From Furcasterigmium furcatum (taxonomy: Eukaryota > Ascomycota > Sordariomycetes > Glomerellales > Plectosphaerellaceae), in NCBI GenBank assembly GCA_001599815.1, contig BCIA01000002.1, positions 2,577,626 to 2,641,625 on the forward strand: DNA of 64,000 nt. Reading direction: 5' to 3'. Shown in pieces: positions 43,760-55,911 of the stretch. The notes below the pieces were generated by a model. It was not told the DNA's origin, ran no database searches, and saw only the letters and a program-made list of their open reading frames with translations. Position 1 is the first letter of the stretch, and every line of letters begins with the position of its first letter. Made by a program: the position numbers and the translations under genes.

Positions 43760-44371
43760 ATGTCCGCGCAGCCAAAGAATTGGCCTGCCCACCTTCCCTT
43801 CCTCTCGAAACCAGCGCACAGCAGGCTCCTGAGTCCGGAGCAGCGTGCGGCCATCACGCATAAGCTCCCTGGCGACTTGGTTGTTTCCGCGGGCCAAACG
43901 ACGACCCCCAGCATGTCAGTCAAGATTTGCTCAATACAGGACACAGGCCATCCGGCCCAAGGGCAGTATGGGCTGTTGGCCAACCGCGCGCTAAAACCCG
44001 GAAGCTTCATTTTGTTATACATTGGAAACGTGCACGGGGGGCGAAGCGAGGACCTTGATGCGGCCCCCGAGTCCGACTACGACTTATGGCTGGACCGAGA
44101 CGCGGGGGTTGCCGTGGATGCAGCAAAGAGCGGCAACGAAGCACGGTTCATCAACGACTATCGGGGTGTGGCTGAGCGGCCCAACGCCGAGTTTCGCGAG
44201 GTATGGAGTGAGAAGTTTGGACAACGCTGCATGGCCGTGTTTGTGTTGCCGGAGAGGGCTGGCAAAGCCGGAAGAGCTGCTGGCAAGGGAGGCATAGCAA
44301 AAGGGCAGGAGATTCTGGTCAGCTATGGAAAGGGGTTCTGGAGTCACCGCTTCGCAGACCAGGCAGAGTGA
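43760..44371 (+). CDS. Small SET-domain protein
   Basis: An intronless gene of 203 residues that is almost entirely a SET fold. The N-terminal part has QYGLLANRALKPGSFILLYI. The core motif is NEARFINDYRG followed by PNAEF, which matches the usual RFINHxCxPN pattern with Asp-Tyr in place of His-x-Cys. The end is GQEILVSYGKGFW, matching the ELxxDY motif. SET proteins transfer methyl groups from S-adenosylmethionine to lysine. No pre-SET, post-SET or other domain is present, so it belongs with the short fungal SET proteins whose targets are unknown. The ATG at 43760 was preferred because upstream in-frame sequence has only GTG. Enzyme activity is inferred from the fold only. Confidence 0.82.
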   Translation: MSAQPKNWPAHLPFLSKPAHSRLLSPEQRAAITHKLPGDLVVSAGQTTTPSMSVKICSIQDTGHPAQGQYGLLANRALKPGSFILLYIGNVHGGRSEDLDAAPESDYDLWLDRDAGVAVDAAKSGNEARFINDYRGVAERPNAEFREVWSEKFGQRCMAVFVLPERAGKAGRAAGKGGIAKGQEILVSYGKGFWSHRFADQAE

Positions 44372-45220
44372 GGAGTAGGATGATGCAGCAAGGGACGCCA
44401 TTAAATACATATTTGGCTGAAAGATCGTCCATCAGAAGCACTGGTCGACCTGGGCTCGATGGAAGAAGCTGTTCGCCAACAACCTGGTACATTCAGTCGG
44501 TCGAACCATCCGGTCACGTGCCAATAATTCAGTAATCGGGCAGGTCAAACCCGTGGACTTGGAAGTTCTTCCGACCGCGCCGACTATTAATCCATCCACC
44601 CAAACCTCCACGCTGGGTCCCGTCCCAGCACCAGCCTGCCCTGCTGCGCATCGAAAATTCGGCGCTCTGGTTCTTCCAACTCCGTCCGCCGGACCATTTT
44701 CCAATCGTGCTGCGTCTGGCGAGAATACCTTGGTGAGTGCAGCTCCTCTTCTTTTATCCACCCAGCCTTGCATCATCACCACCCCGAGGTTCCCCCCCAG
44801 CCCTCGCATTGCCCTGCCAAATTTTTGCCAAGCAGACCAGAGTCCAGTGCGAAAGCCATGTTGGAAAGGTGAAGGAACCGAGCGCAATGCACTCCTCTGC
44901 ATTGCCGCCGAGGAAGGATTGTCCGGGTTGGCAATCGTCATGGCGGTCGCGACGCACTTTGCGCGACACGCTGCATTCCGCTAGCCTGCAATATACCAAA
45001 TCCCATACATACCCTTTACATCCTCATCTTCATCGGGGGCTATCCTAGCGATGTGAGTCGAGACTAACGAGACAGGAGGCAGCGCGCTACTATTCCGACT
45101 CTGCTCCCGCGCGTCAACCCCCTCGATCTGTCGTCTACCACGCTCCCATCCCTCTGCGACCCGTCGGCAACTGGCACCAACAGACTTGCAGCTTGTCGGC
45201 CAGCGGCAGGATTGCCAAAG
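44372..45220. other. Promoter and leader of the Zn2Cys6 gene
   Basis: 849 bp between two + strand genes. A CACGTG box is at about 44514-44519. ORFs on both strands lack motifs. The final 200 bp before the ATG are C-rich and ATG-poor, consistent with a long 5' UTR. Confidence 0.45.
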
Positions 45221-47751
45221 ATGAACTCGTCCCCGGAGGGACTAGGTGGCGAGGACAGAATTCAGACCTACCCCTCGCCTGACGCGGACAGCCAACAAGG
45301 AACCGGCCCGTACTTCAGCCATGAAAATACAGACAGGGACGCGCAACCGGGAGACCCTCCGGCAGGTCAGCATCCAGGGCCACACGCCGCAAGTGTCGAG
45401 GAACTCCAACTGGCCGCGCAGCTGGGACAAGACCTCGCATCTGAGCCTATGATGCCAGTCACTGATCCCGGCCTTAAATTTGACGAACCCAACCTCCGCA
45501 GCATCATGCCTCACCCAGAAGATTCGAGCCTGCGCAATGTCATGCCTCACTCGGAGGAGACTAACTTGCGCCACGTCCTGCCGCATCCTGACGACCACTC
45601 TTCGCGACCCTATCAGGATTCTATTCCCCCCCCTCCACCTCCACCTCCAATGGCGCCGCAGGTCCAGATGTCCCTTGGCCAAGGCATTCCGCAAGCCTTC
45701 TCGAACGCCAACGACGATGCCACGCCGCCCAGGAAGCGTTCCAAAGTCTCGCGTGCCTGTGATGAGTGTCGGCGTAAAAAGGTGAAATGCGACGCGCAGT
45801 CTGATACCGGCGATACCCCGTGCTCGAATTGCAGGCGATCCTCACAACGCTGCTCCTTCAGCCGCATTCCTCAGAAAAGGGGGCCCAGTAAAGGGTCAGT
45901 CATGAGTAGCAGCCCAGCATCAAGCTACATAGTTGCTAACATGCCACTCTCATAGGTACATCAAGGAACTCGCGGACAGGATTCATAGCATTGAGGGCCG
46001 GCTGGGCGAAAATGCCGGTACGTGTGTCAATCTCACCCAGCCCGATGATACTGACGGCGTGAATATCAAGGGTTCCAATCTCCGGGATCCGCAGACGAGA
46101 ACAGTCGCAAGAGAGCCTTCTCTAGCATTTCGAGTGGCGATATTCAAGCCCCTCCAGGGCTACGCTCGACAAACATCGCTTGGGGACCTGAACCACCACC
46201 CCCAACTCAACCACAACCGTCGCCTACCCCTGAGAGACACGGTCTGAGTTATCAGACCAACGGTCTGGCCCCTCAACCCATCGGGTCCAAGCTTGATCCT
46301 CCGCCGAAGCCACCAGTGGTGGGCCCCGAGAATGCTGCTGTCGATGTGCCAGACCTGTCCCAGCCACGGGACGTCGACGACGCCTTGTTCCAAGGGTATG
46401 TGCTTGGTTCCGCAAGCATTTTCCACTCCATTAAAACTGACGAAGTCTCGTAGCTACCTGGAGCTTATCCACCCGTACCTGCCGATCCTGCCCACGAATA
46501 AGGCCCGCCTGCAAGTCTACCTTGCGCAATGTTCGGGGATGCTTCGCGAGGCGTTCCTTGAGGCACTGGCGGGAACATTGCAGTCTTTGCCGACATTTGC
46601 AGCATCAATCACAGGTGACGTCGCTTTGGCCAGGAAGATGCTGGCGGAGTGGGAGCTGAACGACGATGCCACTCACACCCAAGCGGCACATGTCATCCAT
46701 CTACAGACGCTTGTCTTATTACTTATCGACTCAGATATTCGTCCCTCCGCCTCTGCTGGCACACAGAAGGAATCGCTGCTGGGCCGTGCAGTCGGTACGG
46801 CGTGGGCTCTCAGGCTGCATCAAGCCCGCGTCGACCTGCACGCTGATGGTGCAGCCGATGCCGACTCTGATACCAATATCCGTGTCAGACTGTGGTGGGC
46901 TTTGGTGACGCTCGATCGCTGGAACGCCATGTCTACCGGCACTCCGACCATGACGCAGAAACAGTCTGCAGTTGTGCAGAGTGGGCTCCCGGCGGTTGTT
47001 GGAGGAACGTCTTGGCTGCTCATCCGTACGTCATCCTATCTAAGCATCATTTGCCACGATATCGACCTTCTAATCCCATTTCCCAGGCTTATCGAAGGTC
47101 ATGGAGCGCGCATCCGCTGTCATATCGGCTCTTCAGCAACCCGACAACATCGGCCCCCCTGCTGACAGAGTTCTCGCCGCATTCTTGGACGACTACGTTG
47201 AGACGTTTCGAGAAGATTTGCCAGATCATGTCAATCCCCTGACACACCCTGTGGTCCATTTAACATACTGGCACTGCCGCTTGCTGGCATATCTTCTGGA
47301 CCCATCAGCCAGGGGTTCGGACGTGATCTGGCCCTGCCAGGAAATCGTTTCGCTATTTGCTGCTGTTCCACACCTAACGAGCCCCTTCCATCACCACTTC
47401 CAGGCCCTCTGTATGCTCGTTCTGGTAGAGCTGAGCAGACTGGACAAGACGAAGGAAACAGCGAGTAGGCTGCTAGCTGAATTTCGCAAAATGCCCACTT
47501 CTTCGAACTCTTGGGACGGCATCGTGGCGGACCGGATTGAAGATTTACTCCGGCAAGCAGCGGGCGGACAGGGTTCGCTGCTACAGCTGGCTGACGTTGC
47601 GGCGTCATCAACGGTCCCTGAAGCCGAGAAGCAAGAGGATGCTCATTCACCCCGTTCGGCAACCGATTACGAGGACATGGGGTTCGATCCCCGTCCTCTT
47701 CTGACCACCGGATATTTGAAGTTCATCTGGGCGAGTCATGTTGATGCGTAG
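45221..47751 (+). CDS. Zn2Cys6 transcription factor, COL-26/BglR/RGT1-like
   Basis: Five exons (45221-45894, 45956-46017, 46071-46395, 46454-47025, 47087-47751) give 765 residues. The binuclear zinc cluster CDECRRKKVKC...CSNCRRSSQRC spans residues 180-211 with spacing CX2CX6CX10CX2CX6C. It is followed by QKRGPSKGYIKELADR, the linker and dimerisation start. Exons 4-5 carry the fungal-specific regulatory domain (ELIHPYLPILPTNKA, VRLWWALVTLDRWNAMSTG). The linker signature and a RKRAFSSISSGD segment resemble the COL-26/BglR/RGT1 group that controls glucose sensing and starch or cellulose genes; this assignment is from memory of the family and is moderate. Ahead of the cluster is a triplicated 12-residue repeat and a run of eight prolines. 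The first donor is GTCAGT. Confidence 0.88.
45491..45598 (+). repeat. Three 12-residue coding repeats in the Zn2Cys6 factor
   Basis: Residues about 91-126 consist of NLRSIMPHPEDS, SLRNVMPHSEET and NLRHVLPHPDDH: one unit, (N/S)LRxxMPHxEDx, repeated three times. DNA identity between units is lower than protein identity, suggesting selection on the residues. The function is unknown. Confidence 0.85.
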
Positions 47752-48880
47752 GGTGCGACGCTGATGCTCCGTGCGGAAGACTTTGCGCCATGAAATATGC
47801 GCCTCATGTGAGAGAGTATTGGGTTCATTCGGTGCACTTGTGGGTCCTGTATCATCATGTAGAATTATTAAAACCGAAGCCTTGTCATAGAGTTGCTGTC
47901 TTTCTTGGCCCTGCTCAGGCTATCTCGAGCATCAGAAGTCATGATACTAGCAACTCAGACACTGGGCACCGTTGTCCCACGGAGGTAGGTACGTACCAGA
48001 CCTCCTGCCATCCATGGTTGTCCTGGCCACCAGCGACGGGACTCCTAGCGCGTCCCACGGTGTTGCGATGAACCCCTAGACCGGCGCACCAGTGCAGGAA
48101 CACCGAAGCTTAATCACGACCAATTTGGGTTGGGAGCCTGGCGTCAGGGCTGGCAACCTGACCAGGACCCACAGACTGCAACCACGCTAATATGGTTTCA
48201 CAAGCATGAGAGCGACAGTTGTGGTTGAGGCTGTCCGGGGCGTCTGCCAACGAACCAGCTTCCATGTTGGGGAACTGGACGGCTCTCTACGATGCATCCC
48301 TCCACGCCTAGGGAACGCCCATATGCCAACTCTATATACATGCTTCTCGCCAATGTCTATGTGCAACGTAGTCCTGTGTACTAGCAGCAAATGAAAAGCA
48401 GAAAAGGGCGCTCAGCGTTGTCCACAGAATGGGAGTTGATCCCCTTCCAGGATGCAACGATCAAGACTACCCAGAAATGCAGGTCTATAGAGAGCCAAGA
48501 ACAAGATGAGCTGTAGAAGAAAGAAATCATTCGAGGGAAACAACCGAGACATGCCCCGGCTCAAACTAACCAGCCAGATGCGCTGATACCTTTTTGCTTT
48601 TACTGGTTGAGCCTCCAAACCTGGGCATGGTAAAGCCACGAAAACCCCCTCCACTCCTCGAGGAGACAAACAAAGGAGAAACGTCATGAGAAAAGTGACC
48701 ACAAGATTTGAATGCTGCGCCGACACCCCAACTGCCAATCCATGAGCAATATGTGAGCCCGCCACCCAATGCATGATCCCAGCCTGCGCCGTTTTGCGCC
48801 GTCAACGTATAAAATAAGGAGTTCGTGTGTGCCGCGTGGACATTATTCGCATCTTCGTCGTGTCCGTCGCCATCCGTAGC
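47752..48880. other. Convergent intergenic region of two regulators
   Basis: 1.13 kb between the stop codons of the Zn2Cys6 and copper-fist genes. A GGTAGGTACGTACC word lies at 47983-47997. ORFs on both strands have no motif. It probably holds two long 3' UTRs. Confidence 0.45.
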
Positions 48881-50317
48881 TCACTGGACGTTCCACGAGT
48901 CGTTGTTCATGGGCACGCTGTCGGCGGAATCGTTGAAGGTGTTGACACCATCGTTGAATTGTTGGCCCCAGAACAGGGGGTCGTTGTCGAAGTTGAGCGA
49001 GCCAGGGGCGACGGGTCCGGCGTCGTCAAACGACGATGTGGTAAGCCCAAACTTGTTGGGCGGGTTCTTCATGAAGCTGTCGTAGTCAATGCTGGTGAGA
49101 TCCGCGCCGCCAGGATATATGTGGCTGGGTCGCATGAAGCCTGTTTCAGTCGTGCTGAAACCATCGTAGTCGACGTCGCCTGGAATGAAGCTATCTTCTA
49201 CCTCGGACACTTCCCCAGATGTGGACGTGGTTGCAGCAAGGGTAGGGGCCTGCTCAGAGCCATTGCCGTAGTCGAATATGCCGTTGAAGCTCTGGCTGCA
49301 GGTCTGGCCATAGCTAGAGGGGGCGAAGCTGTCGCTCTTATCCGCCAGTTCAATGTGACTCCAATCGACGGATGCGCTGCTCAGTCCGGCACTGAATATG
49401 GGGCCATCTTGCTCCGAATAGGCCGAGCCACCAAATAGATCGAAGGAGCCGTTGTGCATGTACGGGGGATATTCGATGCCTGAAAGGTCCAAGGGAGGAA
49501 GCTGACCGTGAAGCTGATGCAGACCGGAGGATGCAGTGAGGAGAGGAGATGCCGCCTCTGACTTGACCCGACGTTGCTCTGTGATGGACATGGACCGTGT
49601 CGGGCCCATAACGTCCCGCGAAACGCCATCCACAAGTCGGTCTGGAGAACGGCTACCCAGGCTTCCAGCGCTGTGCAATGAATTGACCCGGCTGAGTTGG
49701 TAGGGGCCCGTCTTCTGGGCGAGCTTGCTGTGCTTGTGGATGGGCTTGTAGTTGCCGTGCTTGTCGAAAGTCAAAGGACCATCTGAGTGAACGGTGTTTG
49801 CGCGGCGACGTCGGACGGGAGGCCGGGGGCGTGGAGGAAGAGCATCCTTGTCGAGGGGCTTGGTCGCTGCGACCTCGGGAACGGTGTCCAGGCCGGGTTC
49901 TTTCTTGTGGCTGCAAGTACAGCGGCCGCCGTGGTTGCAGCAGCAGGTTTCTATAATAAGTGTGAACTTAGCATCAGGCGAAGGATCCGAGATGAATCTG
50001 AGGAGGTGACGACATACCTCTATGGCCTTCCATCGTTGGTTGGAGGTGGGCGCACTTGCTGGTCTTCTCGCCACAGTCGCACTTGACATGGGCGGCTCGC
50101 GACTTGCGCATGGAGCGGCAGTGTTGGCATTGGGATACGGGACGGCCTTTTTTGTTGATATGCTGAAGAGGACGGTCTTTCCAACAACAGGAGGGGTCAG
50201 CTGCTGCAGCGACGATGGCGGGCGTCAGTTGAGCTACATACCAGCGTGCTGACAGTTGCTCACGCGATGACCGCGGACGCAGGCCTCGCAAGCCCATTTT
50301 TCGCCGTCGATTAGCAT
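48881..50317 (-). CDS. Copper-fist transcription factor (AceA/Cuf1/Ace1 type)
   Basis: Exons 50317-50242, 50176-50018 and 49950-48881 (minus) give 434 residues. The copper fist is rebuilt only by splicing: MLIDGEKWACEACVRGHRVS, then NCQHADRPLQHINKKGRP and a CQHC pair, supplying zinc ligands, the RGHR loop and the KGRP minor-groove hook. Downstream CDCGEK and the cluster ETCCCNHGGRCTCSHKKEP add copper(I)-binding cysteines. The rest is Ser/Asp-rich and probably activates transcription. Homologues (Ace1 in yeast, AceA in Aspergillus, Cuf1) respond to copper and switch on detoxification or uptake genes. Introns are 65 and 67 nt, the second with GCTAAG. The start codon is fixed by the conserved MLIDGEKWAC. 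Confidence 0.92.
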
Positions 50318-53300
50318 GTTCAAGGCGCTGAGGTGGTCCGATGGACTGTGAGCCCCGGGTATGGGCGTGGCCGAGGCAGGTAGGGAAAGGGGGAGAGCAG
50401 TTGCTGGTGGGGAGGGATGTCGTCGAGTGATACTTTGTCCGGCGACTGGAAATTGGCTGTGTTGTGCGCGTCTTGGGGCGGGGGAGGCGAAGTGGGTAGG
50501 TAGCAAAGAGGTTTGGTATGTTGTACCTCGAAGCGCAGGCTACGAGAGGACCGTGCCGACGGCGACGTAGTAAGTGGCGGAAAGAACAGCAAGTCGGAGC
50601 AAGCCTGCTATTGCTGGTCGCGAGAGGAATAATGGCAGAGCCCAAGGACCCTGAATCCTTACCACAGAATCGGGAGTCGGGGGCGGTGGTGAGGGAGGAG
50701 GAGGGGAGAGAGAGAACGGGGAAACCGTCCTGGTGTCACGAAGACGACGAAGAGGACATGGTCCGGGGAATGGGGTTCAGGGCGCGCAGCGAAGTCGGTA
50801 GGTATGAGGAGCCAGGAAGTATGGGGGGCCAGGGGAGGAAAAGATTTCGGAAACGCCAGGCACTCGGTTGAATACTAGTCGATGGGGGGAGCCGCCGCTT
50901 CGTCTGGCTGGTCTGGTGCAGCAGAGAAGTGACGAGGCCGGCCGGGCAGAGAAGTGTCGGGGACTAGTGGCTCTACCTAGTCGCTCGTGGATGGCGTAGC
51001 GGCGCAGGTGGGAACTCGTGGTGACAAGACGGGTGGGTTCCCAAGTCTTGGGGTTCGGTCGCTTTGCTGTGGTTGGGAGTGCGTGCGTATTGGTCGCAAT
51101 AATACCGAGCCGTTGGCGGCGGTCGGGTACTGTGCTGGACTGCTTGACTGCACAACAGGAAGCGGGAAGGGCTAGTGCTGGGATTGCAAAGGCCCGAGGA
51201 AATAGGCAGGTTGAGTCGGGGGTTACAGCGAGGAGGTTTTGGGTGGAGTGTGGGAGGTTAAGTCGTAGTAATAAAGCCGGGTCAGGGACCCTCCACTTAT
51301 CCGCCTCGGACGTGTGAAAGCCAACTGTAACGCAGCCTGGCCGGGACGGACGGTCTTTGGAGGCGGACAGGCGGCCAGTGTATGTTGGGGCGTGGTGGTG
51401 GTCGTGGTGGCTGCTCCGGCGGCGCGGCGGCGACAAGTCCGTTTGTCGGCGGAGTCGAGTCAAGCCCAGGACAGAACAAGGAAGGGGGATGGATGATGGC
51501 CAGGATGGTGGGGAGGGGGGCCAAGCAACCAAGGGGACTGTTGAACCGTGACGGGCCAGCAGACGAATCGAGGGCTCTCGTCCCCGTTTCTTTCGGTCCC
51601 TTAGGGTGGGGGTGCACAGGATGATGAGATGGATGGGATGTGCGAGGGGGCATGGAAGTAGTTGGGTGATCAGGACGCGAGGAGCGTGCAGGTTCAGGTA
51701 CAAGTACCTACTTACTTTCCCAGGTACCTCCCAGTCCTCACAAACCCGAACTACGGTAGCCTCCAACAACCTGGAAGGAGCGTTCAGTTCCCATCACCAC
51801 GGCCACGGCCAGAGGCGGGAGGAGCACAGAGGATGGAAGGAAGGAAGGATCCATCCACCGAAGCGCTACAAGAACCTCCAGACGGAGGAATTACCTACTA
51901 CGTAACCTTACCTAACGCCTGAGGTTTGGACTGGCGGCGGTTTGATGAGTGTGGATCAACCTGTTTCGATGCTCTCCAGCTGCGCTCCCGTGTCGTCCAC
52001 GAACTGGAGAATTCCCCCGGTCGATTGACCGAGCACCGCCCACGGCGCCCAGAGGAGGGGTAGGCAAGTTTGGCATTGGCAAGGTAGGTACAGACGACGA
52101 CTGAGCCACTGCCATCCCTACAACCCCTAGTCGTCGTGGCAAGCCTGGGCACGTCCTCGAGGGTTCCCTCTGCATGTCTTGCCGAGTACGGCAAGGGGGT
52201 GCTCAAAACCCCGTCGCCGGTTCCATCGCTCCCTGCTCCCGAGTCCCGAGACACTCCGGCAGCGGAATAATCACAGGCAGACTTGAGCGGTTGGCGCGGG
52301 TCAAGACGGATGGCAAAACCACACCCCCACCTCTCTCTTCCACCATCGGCGCTGCTTTTGGGTTGACTCCTCGTGCCGAGACTCAGCAATGAGATATTTC
52401 AAATGCCCCGGTGCGTTAACCTCCCCTTCCTTCCCTGTACCAATCTCGTGTATACTTATGTACGAGTACTCAAAGGCTAAATTACGCGATGCTGTTCATT
52501 TGTACTGTGTATCGGTGCCAGTGCCTTCCACTCTGCTGCAGACAGTCAATTTTCTTGAAAGACACATCCAGGGCTGATGATGCCTTCAGGGCCAACCTCG
52601 TCGCCGAGACTCGCCGTTCTCCAGACGATATTCCAATAATCCACAGTATGAACTGCACGGTTGCCTCGGGCAGACCCTGCGTAAGCCGTATCATGCATGT
52701 TAAGGATCGTTGCCAGACATCGACTGGCTATCCTGGTTTTTTGCTGTCATCTCCAGACTGGACCAAGCGTGGGGTCCTCCAGAAGTGATAGTTCCTGCTG
52801 GTAAGACAGGCGAGGCCTAACGAGACCGAAATAAGTCTTGTCAATACCATATCTTCAAGAAGCAAAAAGCCGTGAACTCTGTATATGTTAGTTGCAGAGA
52901 ATTTGGTCATTCAGACCGTGATGGTTGGAGTCTGTGCCTATGATACTGAAGGTTCACTGTCAACCCACCTACCGTACCCAGACAGACAAGGGCAGCAAGC
53001 GATCTAGTCCTGTTCAGTATGGGTGGTTCAACCGTTGCACAAACTGGCACGCTGTGGAATCAACGCCATCCATCCCATGCTCGCTCGCCTGGCAACCTGT
53101 GACCGCCAGACCAAACCTGGGTACAGCCCGTCCAGACTGCCTCTCCACGTATAGCGACAGCGACTGCGAAGAAGCAGCTGGACGACCCTTCCAACGACCG
53201 CAACCGAGTCAACTTAGCTTCCCGGCCCTTTTTCGAGGGCGCATGGGAGACTTGTCCCGGGTAGAACGCCATCCCCTTCGGCCGGGATGGGATGGTCATG

Positions 53301-55202
53301 TCTCACGGCCACTGAGCTGGCATGACATCCCACGATGAGGTCACCTTCGATGCGCCACCCTGAGCTACCTATCTATTTCTGCATGGGTTCATGATCTGCC
53401 GTTTGAGGCAGGCTATTCCCCCCTACGAGCCGAGTATCGGCAGGAGTCTGGCATTGGCTGTTTGACTTGACAAGACACAATCTGAGGTGGGTTCTTGAAG
53501 TGACGAACTCGATGAATACCAGAGGCGTTGAGTGTGGGGGGAGCACCTGAGGAATCCAGCCTGGAACCGCGGGGGGGCCCTCGTGCCATCGCCGTCTGTG
53601 CCCGCCATCGTCTCTCCATTATTGTCTGTACGATGTACCTAGCTACCTGTACATATGCAAGTCACTGACCAGCATTCTCCGCCTGCCTGCACAGGCATAC
53701 TTATCCCGGCAATCCCGGACTATGTACAGTCGTGCAGCAAGTTGCTCAGAAGTATGTATAATAGCATGGGTCGGTCAAGAATCGCCTTCCCCCAGAAATC
53801 GGGGTTTGACGATTTCGTGTTCCCCAGCACTCAGACGGGACACGCTGCCCCGTGTATCCAAAACGCGCCCAGGAACCTATGTAGGTACGGCTCGGATGGC
53901 GCGACCAGCTTCCCGCTTCGGCAGCAGCGAATGGTGCGTTGCAACTGGTGGGCGTTCAAATATGTATGTACAGAAACGGGCAGGTCAAAGCATTATGGCG
54001 GTGGTCTGGGCACCTCCCAGGCCGATCGTGTGGGATGGATGCCCGTGAAGACCCGGAAACTGCCCATCCTGATGCTGAGCCCTCGATGATGGTCGCCAGC
54101 TCAAATACCGTCGCATCGGCGGCCATGGCCATGGCCACGATTATTCCTGGCAAGGTGTCTTTTGCGTTCTCTCTGGCGTCCGATGAGTCGCATGAACCCA
54201 AGTCGAAGAGATGGAGGCAAGTCCGAGGCCGGCCAGGGGAGATTGACCATCGTAAGCTTTGTCAATTCCATTAGCCATCGGGCGAGACCATCAGCCCCCT
54301 CTATCTATGGGCCCCTCGCCTCGTACCTGAACCGAGATTTCACCGACACCCGCCAGTCTTGGCCATCCATCGTCTTTGAGCGGAGACGGCGCCATGTGGC
54401 CCGGAGGACCAATTCATCATCTAAAAGTCGACATGTTCTCGCGAAAACCAACGGCTCATCACACGGGCCCCTCGGGACGCGGACTTCTCGTAATTTTTGA
54501 GTGGTGAGTGAGCGCCCTGGTTGAGGGCAAGCAGAAGATGCGCGTGGATGCAACAGGCAAACTCCAACGGCTTGGCCTGCCCGGGCAAGGCCGAGCTGGC
54601 CGGCCGACGCAGCCCGAGTGGCAGACTGTGGCCCTTCGTTCAAGCGCTTGACCACTTTAAAAAACGGTCAGTCGGGCCTCCCTCCCACCGTGGACGTTGG
54701 TCATCTCAGCCTCACGGGAGAGATCGCCGGTTCCTGGTGCCTTCGATCAGCGGGCCGCGCACGAGAGATCGGAGACGCATCATCTCTGATTGCAAATAGC
54801 CGAAAGGGGTGTCCGGGAGGACCTGCGCATGCTGGTCTGGAGGCACGATTTTTCGTCGAAGCTGGAACTGAAGCCAACCTCGGACATTTCCAGATGCCCC
54901 TCCCAGTGTCCCTGGCCCAGTCCAATCAGATCCCTGTGCGTCAGCACCCGCGAACTGACCTCAGTTGCCCCGTGCGCGCGCCCGATCTCCCGCCTCGAGC
55001 AGTCCATGCTGACTGAGCATGAGAGGTGGCTTAAGAAAAATTTCCCACAGCTTCGCGTTTCCCATCCTTTGCAACTTGAACAGAAGCAACTCTTCACGAC
55101 AATCGACCAACAGGCCCATGAATGGTCCTTGGCTCCAGGATCCTGATCCAGCGGTGCAAGATGCAGCATATTTCATGCTCCTGGCCGTGCTTCGTGGGGA
55201 CT
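50318..55202. other. 4.9-kb gene-poor region upstream of the copper-fist gene
   Basis: No ORF here has a recognisable domain or supported splicing. The longest (51769-50777, minus, 330 codons) is Arg/Pro/Ser/His-rich, low complexity, and faces the leader of the copper-fist gene; it is treated as chance in GC-rich DNA. TACCTA/GGTACC clusters occur at 51700-51735 and 53633-53650. The stretch may hold the promoter and long leader of the copper-fist gene, non-coding transcripts or lost genes. No tRNA or repeat array was seen. Confidence 0.4.
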
Positions 55203-55733
55203 TCACACATTCGCACGAGCTCCCAACTCTCGGGTCGCTCGCCGCCGGTCTGGTCCTTGTTGTAGTAGAAATAGTTTTGCCAGCATACTACGCTCTGCGT
55301 ACATCACAGTGTCCGCAGCCAAACCAAGGGTTGTCGAGTCCACACAAACCTGGCATAGATCGAAAAACCCGTTGCTGGGCACCTGGCCTGGAGAGACCGT
55401 CTTGGTCTTGAAGACAGGCTGGGAATCAGCTGAGGTGATATGCTCATGTGCACTGAGTGAGGTCTGCTGGTCGCTCGTAGGTTGACCGCGCATCCCGGCT
55501 GAAAAGGCTGTCCAACGTCTGATGATACTTCTTGCATCCTGCGCCAGTTCAAAGTCAGTGACAGCGCCAGTAGCGTGAGGAATGATGAGGCTGTCGGGAG
55601 TAGGTTGTCGCTTCCTCGTGGATGGCGTCAGTGTTTGTGGGGCCATTAGCACCTGTCGAATCCCGGTCGTTTCAACCTCCACTGCCAAACTCGCCGGCAA
55701 GCCTGCCAATGTTGTCTTCTCACGAACATCCAT
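55203..55733 (-). CDS. Hypothetical protein (weak candidate)
   Basis: An uninterrupted 176-codon frame starting at an ATG (MDVREKTTLAG). The composition is protein-like (STRKRQPTPDSLI, FELAQDARSIIRRWTAF, LAADTVMYAERSMLAKLF), without the Arg/Pro/Ser excess of the neighbouring spurious frames, but no family is recognised. An in-frame stop lies 15 nt upstream, so the start is bounded unless an upstream exon is spliced in. A GTTTGT after DLCQ at about 55350 could be a donor. It would be divergent from the ketopantoate reductase gene, 178 bp away. Confidence 0.3.
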   Translation of the reverse strand: MDVREKTTLAGLPASLAVEVETTGIRQVLMAPQTLTPSTRKRQPTPDSLIIPHATGAVTDFELAQDARSIIRRWTAFSAGMRGQPTSDQQTSLSAHEHITSADSQPVFKTKTVSPGQVPSNGFFDLCQVCVDSTTLGLAADTVMYAERSMLAKLFLLQQGPDRRRATRELGARANV

Positions 55734-55911
55734 GATCGAAACTGCGAACTACATACTTGCCCAAATATATGTGCTCTGACTCTCCGTCCGATAACTGACA
55801 TTCAGCTCGGCGGACACATCTTCCAAATCGGACAACGACCGGAGGTGAATTGCCAGCTCCATCCGTGAGCAAGCAGTCGTCCCGGATAGCTCTACGTCAA
55901 TCCATCGCAGG

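Noticed and set aside
50777..51769. 330-codon ORF on the minus strand
   Set aside because: Arg/Pro/Ser/His-rich low-complexity translation, no domain, GC-rich setting with long opposite-strand frames; typical chance ORF.
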